A model generated the notes under the pieces. That model made no database searches. It saw nothing but the letters and a program-made list of their open reading frames with translations, and was not told the DNA's origin. From Ziziphus jujuba (Eukaryota > Streptophyta > Magnoliopsida > Rosales > Rhamnaceae), in the NCBI RefSeq assembly GCF_031755915.1, contig NC_083384.1:1248501-1312500 (forward strand): a stretch of 64,000 nt of DNA. The letters run 5' to 3'. The position numbers and the translations under genes were made by a program. This document shows, in pieces, positions 61,975 through 64,000 of this stretch (positions within the stretch are counted from its first letter, which is position 1; every line of letters starts with the position of its first letter).

Positions 61975-64000
61975 AAGTGAAAATGTTATAGTTGCTTCAC
62001 AATGCTTTTTTTTTTGTTTTTTCAATTAAATTTTTAGAAAATATGTTATTGATCTATGGCGACACATAAATACTATTATGTTTCGCCGATTATTGTGAAT
62101 TTTATTTTTTTTTGTTTTTTTCTAAGTATTAAACAGTTGATTTCTTTCAACTTTAAATAACAAGTGAAAATGTTATAGCTGCTTCACAGTGCTTTTTTTT
62201 TTGTTTATTCAAATAAATTTTTAGAATATATGTTATTGATATATAGCGACGCGTAAATACCATTATGCGTCGCCTATTATTGTGAAAATTTTTTTTTTTG
62301 TTTTTTTTAATTATTAAACAGTTGATTTCTTTCAGCTTTAGATAACAAGTGAAAATGTTATAGCTGCTTCACAATGCTTTTTTTTTTGTTTTTTCAATTA
62401 AATTTTTAGAAAATATGTTATTGATATATGGCGACACATAAATACTATTATGTTTCGCCGATTATTGTGAATTTTATTTTTTTTTGTTTTTTTGTAAGTA
62501 TTAAACAGTTGATTTCCTTCAACTTTAAATAACAAGTGAAAATGTTATAGCTGCTTCACAGTGCTTTTTTTTTTGTTTATTCAAATAAATTTTTAGAATA
62601 TATGTTATTGATATATAGCGACGCGTAAATACCATTATGCGTCGCCTATTATTGTGAAAATTTTTTTTTTTGTTTTTTTTAATTATTAAACAGTTGATTT
62701 CTTTCAACTTTAAATAACAAGTGAAAATGTTATAGCTGCTTCACAATGCTTTTTTTTTTTGTTTTTTCAATTAAATTTTTAGAAAATATGTTATTGATCT
62801 ATGGCGACACATAAATACCATTATGCGTCGCCCAGTATCGTGAAATTTTTTTTTTTTGTTTTTTTCTAAGTATTAAACAGTTGATTTCTTTCAACTTTAA
62901 ATAACAAATGAAAATGTTATAGCTGCTTCACAATGCTTTTTTTTTTGTTTTTTCAATTAAATTTTTAGAAAATATGTTATTGATCTATGGCGACACATAA
63001 ATACTATTATGTTTCGCCGATTATTGTGAATTTTATTTTTTTTTGTTTTTTTCTAAGTATTATACAGTTGATTTCTTTCAACTTTAAATAACAAGTGAAA
63101 ATGTTATAGCTGCTTCACAATGCTTTTTTTTTTGTTTTTTCAAATAAATTTTTAGAAAATATGTTATTGATATATGGCGACACATAAATACTATTATGCG
63201 TCGCCTATTATTGTGAAATTTTTTTATTTTCGTTTTTTTCTAAGTATTAAACAGTTGATTTCTTTCAACATTAAATAACAAGTGAAAATGTTATAGCTGC
63301 TTCACAGTGCTTTTTTTTTTTTGTTTTTTCAAATAAATATTTAGCAAATATGTTATTGATGTATGGCGACGCATAAATACCATTATGCGTCGCCCAGTAT
63401 TGTGAATTTTGTTTTTTTTGTTTTTTTCTAAGTATTAAACAGTTGATTTCTTTCAACTTTAAATAACAAGTGAAAATGTTATAGCTGCTTCACAATTCTT
63501 TTTTTTTTTGTTTTTTCAATTAAATTTTTAGAAAATATGTTATTGATGTATGGCGACACATAAATACTATTATGTTTCGCCGATTATTGTGAATTTTATT
63601 TTTTTTTGTTTTTTTCTAAGTATTAAATAGTTGATTTCTTTCAACTTTAAATAACAAGTGAAAATGTTATAGCTGCTTCACAGTGCTTTTTTTTTTGTTT
63701 ATTCAAATAAATTTTTAGAATATATGTTATTGATATATAGCGACGCGTAAATACCATTATGCGTCGCCTATTATTGTGAAAATTTTGTTTTTTCATTTTT
63801 TCTAAGTATTATACAGTTGATTTCTTTCAACTTTAAATAACAAGTGAAAATGTTATAGTTGCTTCACAATGCTTTTTTTTTTTGTTTTTTCAATTAAATT
63901 TTTAGAAAATATGTTATTGATCTATGGCGACACATAAATACTATTATGTTTCGCCGATTATTGTGAATTTTATTTTTTTTTGTTTTTTTCTAAGTATTAA
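61975..64000. repeat. B/C-rich stretch at the right edge
   Basis: Cores read B C, a B-type with GATATATGG, C, a B/A' hybrid, B I A' B C B. B and C alternate in places (about 373 bp per pair). The first unit has TATAGTTGCTTCAC, which recurs near 63.86 kb. The composition is like the first 1.5 kb of the window. The array continues beyond base 64000. Confidence 0.75.

Larger units (their letters stand above)
1..64000. repeat. Satellite DNA array, ~187-bp monomer, about 340 tandem copies
   Basis: The anchor AAGTGAAAATGTTA recurs in the same orientation at 143, 332, 521, 708, 895, 1080 and 1267, with spacings of 189, 189, 187, 187, 185 and 187 bp, and continues in this way to the end. No stretch of unrelated sequence was found anywhere. 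A hand count on one typical unit gave about 45 G+C in 187 bp, so the array is roughly three-quarters A+T. A unit near one nucleosome repeat length, a single orientation and higher-order repeats are what is known of eukaryotic centromeric or pericentromeric satellites. Centromere identity is inference only, because no kinetochore-binding motif was recognised. Neither array boundary is in the window. Confidence 0.97.

Noticed and set aside
1..64000. Regularly spaced palindromic repeats suggesting a CRISPR array
   Set aside because: The sequence between palindromes is itself conserved from unit to unit, so there are no unique spacers, and no cas genes are present.
1..64000. The 187-bp unit as a dimer of two half-units, because both halves contain a T-tract with G T6-7 C
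   Set aside because: Outside the T-tracts I could not align the halves convincingly; the similarity may be simple sequence only.

Overview
The window is one uninterrupted tandem array of satellite DNA from base 1 to base 64,000. The unit is about 187 bp (adjacent units usually differ by only a few bases, nearly all in T-tract length), so the window holds about 340 units in one orientation. A hand count on one representative unit gives roughly a quarter G+C. I see no protein-coding gene, rRNA, tRNA, transposon or unique sequence, and neither array edge is inside the window. This points to a eukaryotic heterochromatic, possibly centromeric or pericentromeric, block. The sequence does not identify the species or kingdom.

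Each unit, read from the anchor AAGTGAAAATGTTA, has the same parts in order: a conserved segment (AAGTGAAAATGTTATAGCTG then CTTCACAGTGC); a first T-tract (about T8-T15, often with G T6 C); an A/T segment containing CAAATAAA and TATGTTATTGAT; a 30-bp palindrome (arms GGCGACGCATAA and TTATGCGTCGCC, loop ATACCA); TATTATTGTGAA; a second T-tract; and CTAAGTATTAAAC leading to a smaller inverted repeat (AGTTGA / TCAACT). The palindrome holds nearly all CpG sites.

The palindrome and its flanks define monomer types, used as labels below. A: canonical, perfect arms (A' has TTAGCAAATATG and GATGTATGG upstream, and in many copies CGCCCAGTATTG after the core). B: left GGCGACACATAA, right TTATGTTTCGCC. C: left AGCGACGCGTAA after GAATATATG. 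D: GCATCTGTACC with GCGTCCCC. E: left CGCGTCGCATAA. F: left GGCGACTCATAA, right TTATGCGTTGCC. G: GCATCAGTACC with GCGTCCCC (G' has TTTTTCGAAAAT upstream). H: canonical arms with loop ATACTA. I: left GGCGACACATAA, right TTATGCGTCGCC. J: CGGCGACGCATAA with TTTCGCCG. K: ACCGACGCATAA. L: right arm ATGAGTCGCC. X: AGCGACGCATAA.

These types are ordered into higher-order repeats (HORs) that change along the window. At 1-15.5 kb there are nested 15-mer (2.8 kb), 10-mer (1,868 bp) and 5-mer (933 bp) duplications. At 15.5-21.8 kb there is a 12-mer of about 2,237 bp in nearly three copies. At 21.8-30.3 kb there is a 25-monomer block of about 4,600 bp containing a 107-bp truncated unit. At 30.3-35.2 kb lies an irregular patchwork, followed at 35.2-38.3 kb by an 8/9-mer pair. 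From 40.2 to 60.1 kb a homogenised 8-mer of about 1,500 bp dominates, interrupted by a 10-monomer block, a composite 8-mer, a 13-mer and an 11-mer. From 61.97 kb to the end lies a B/C-rich stretch resembling the first 1.5 kb. The history recorded is unequal exchange and duplication, not gene function. All coordinates and type calls were made by eye.
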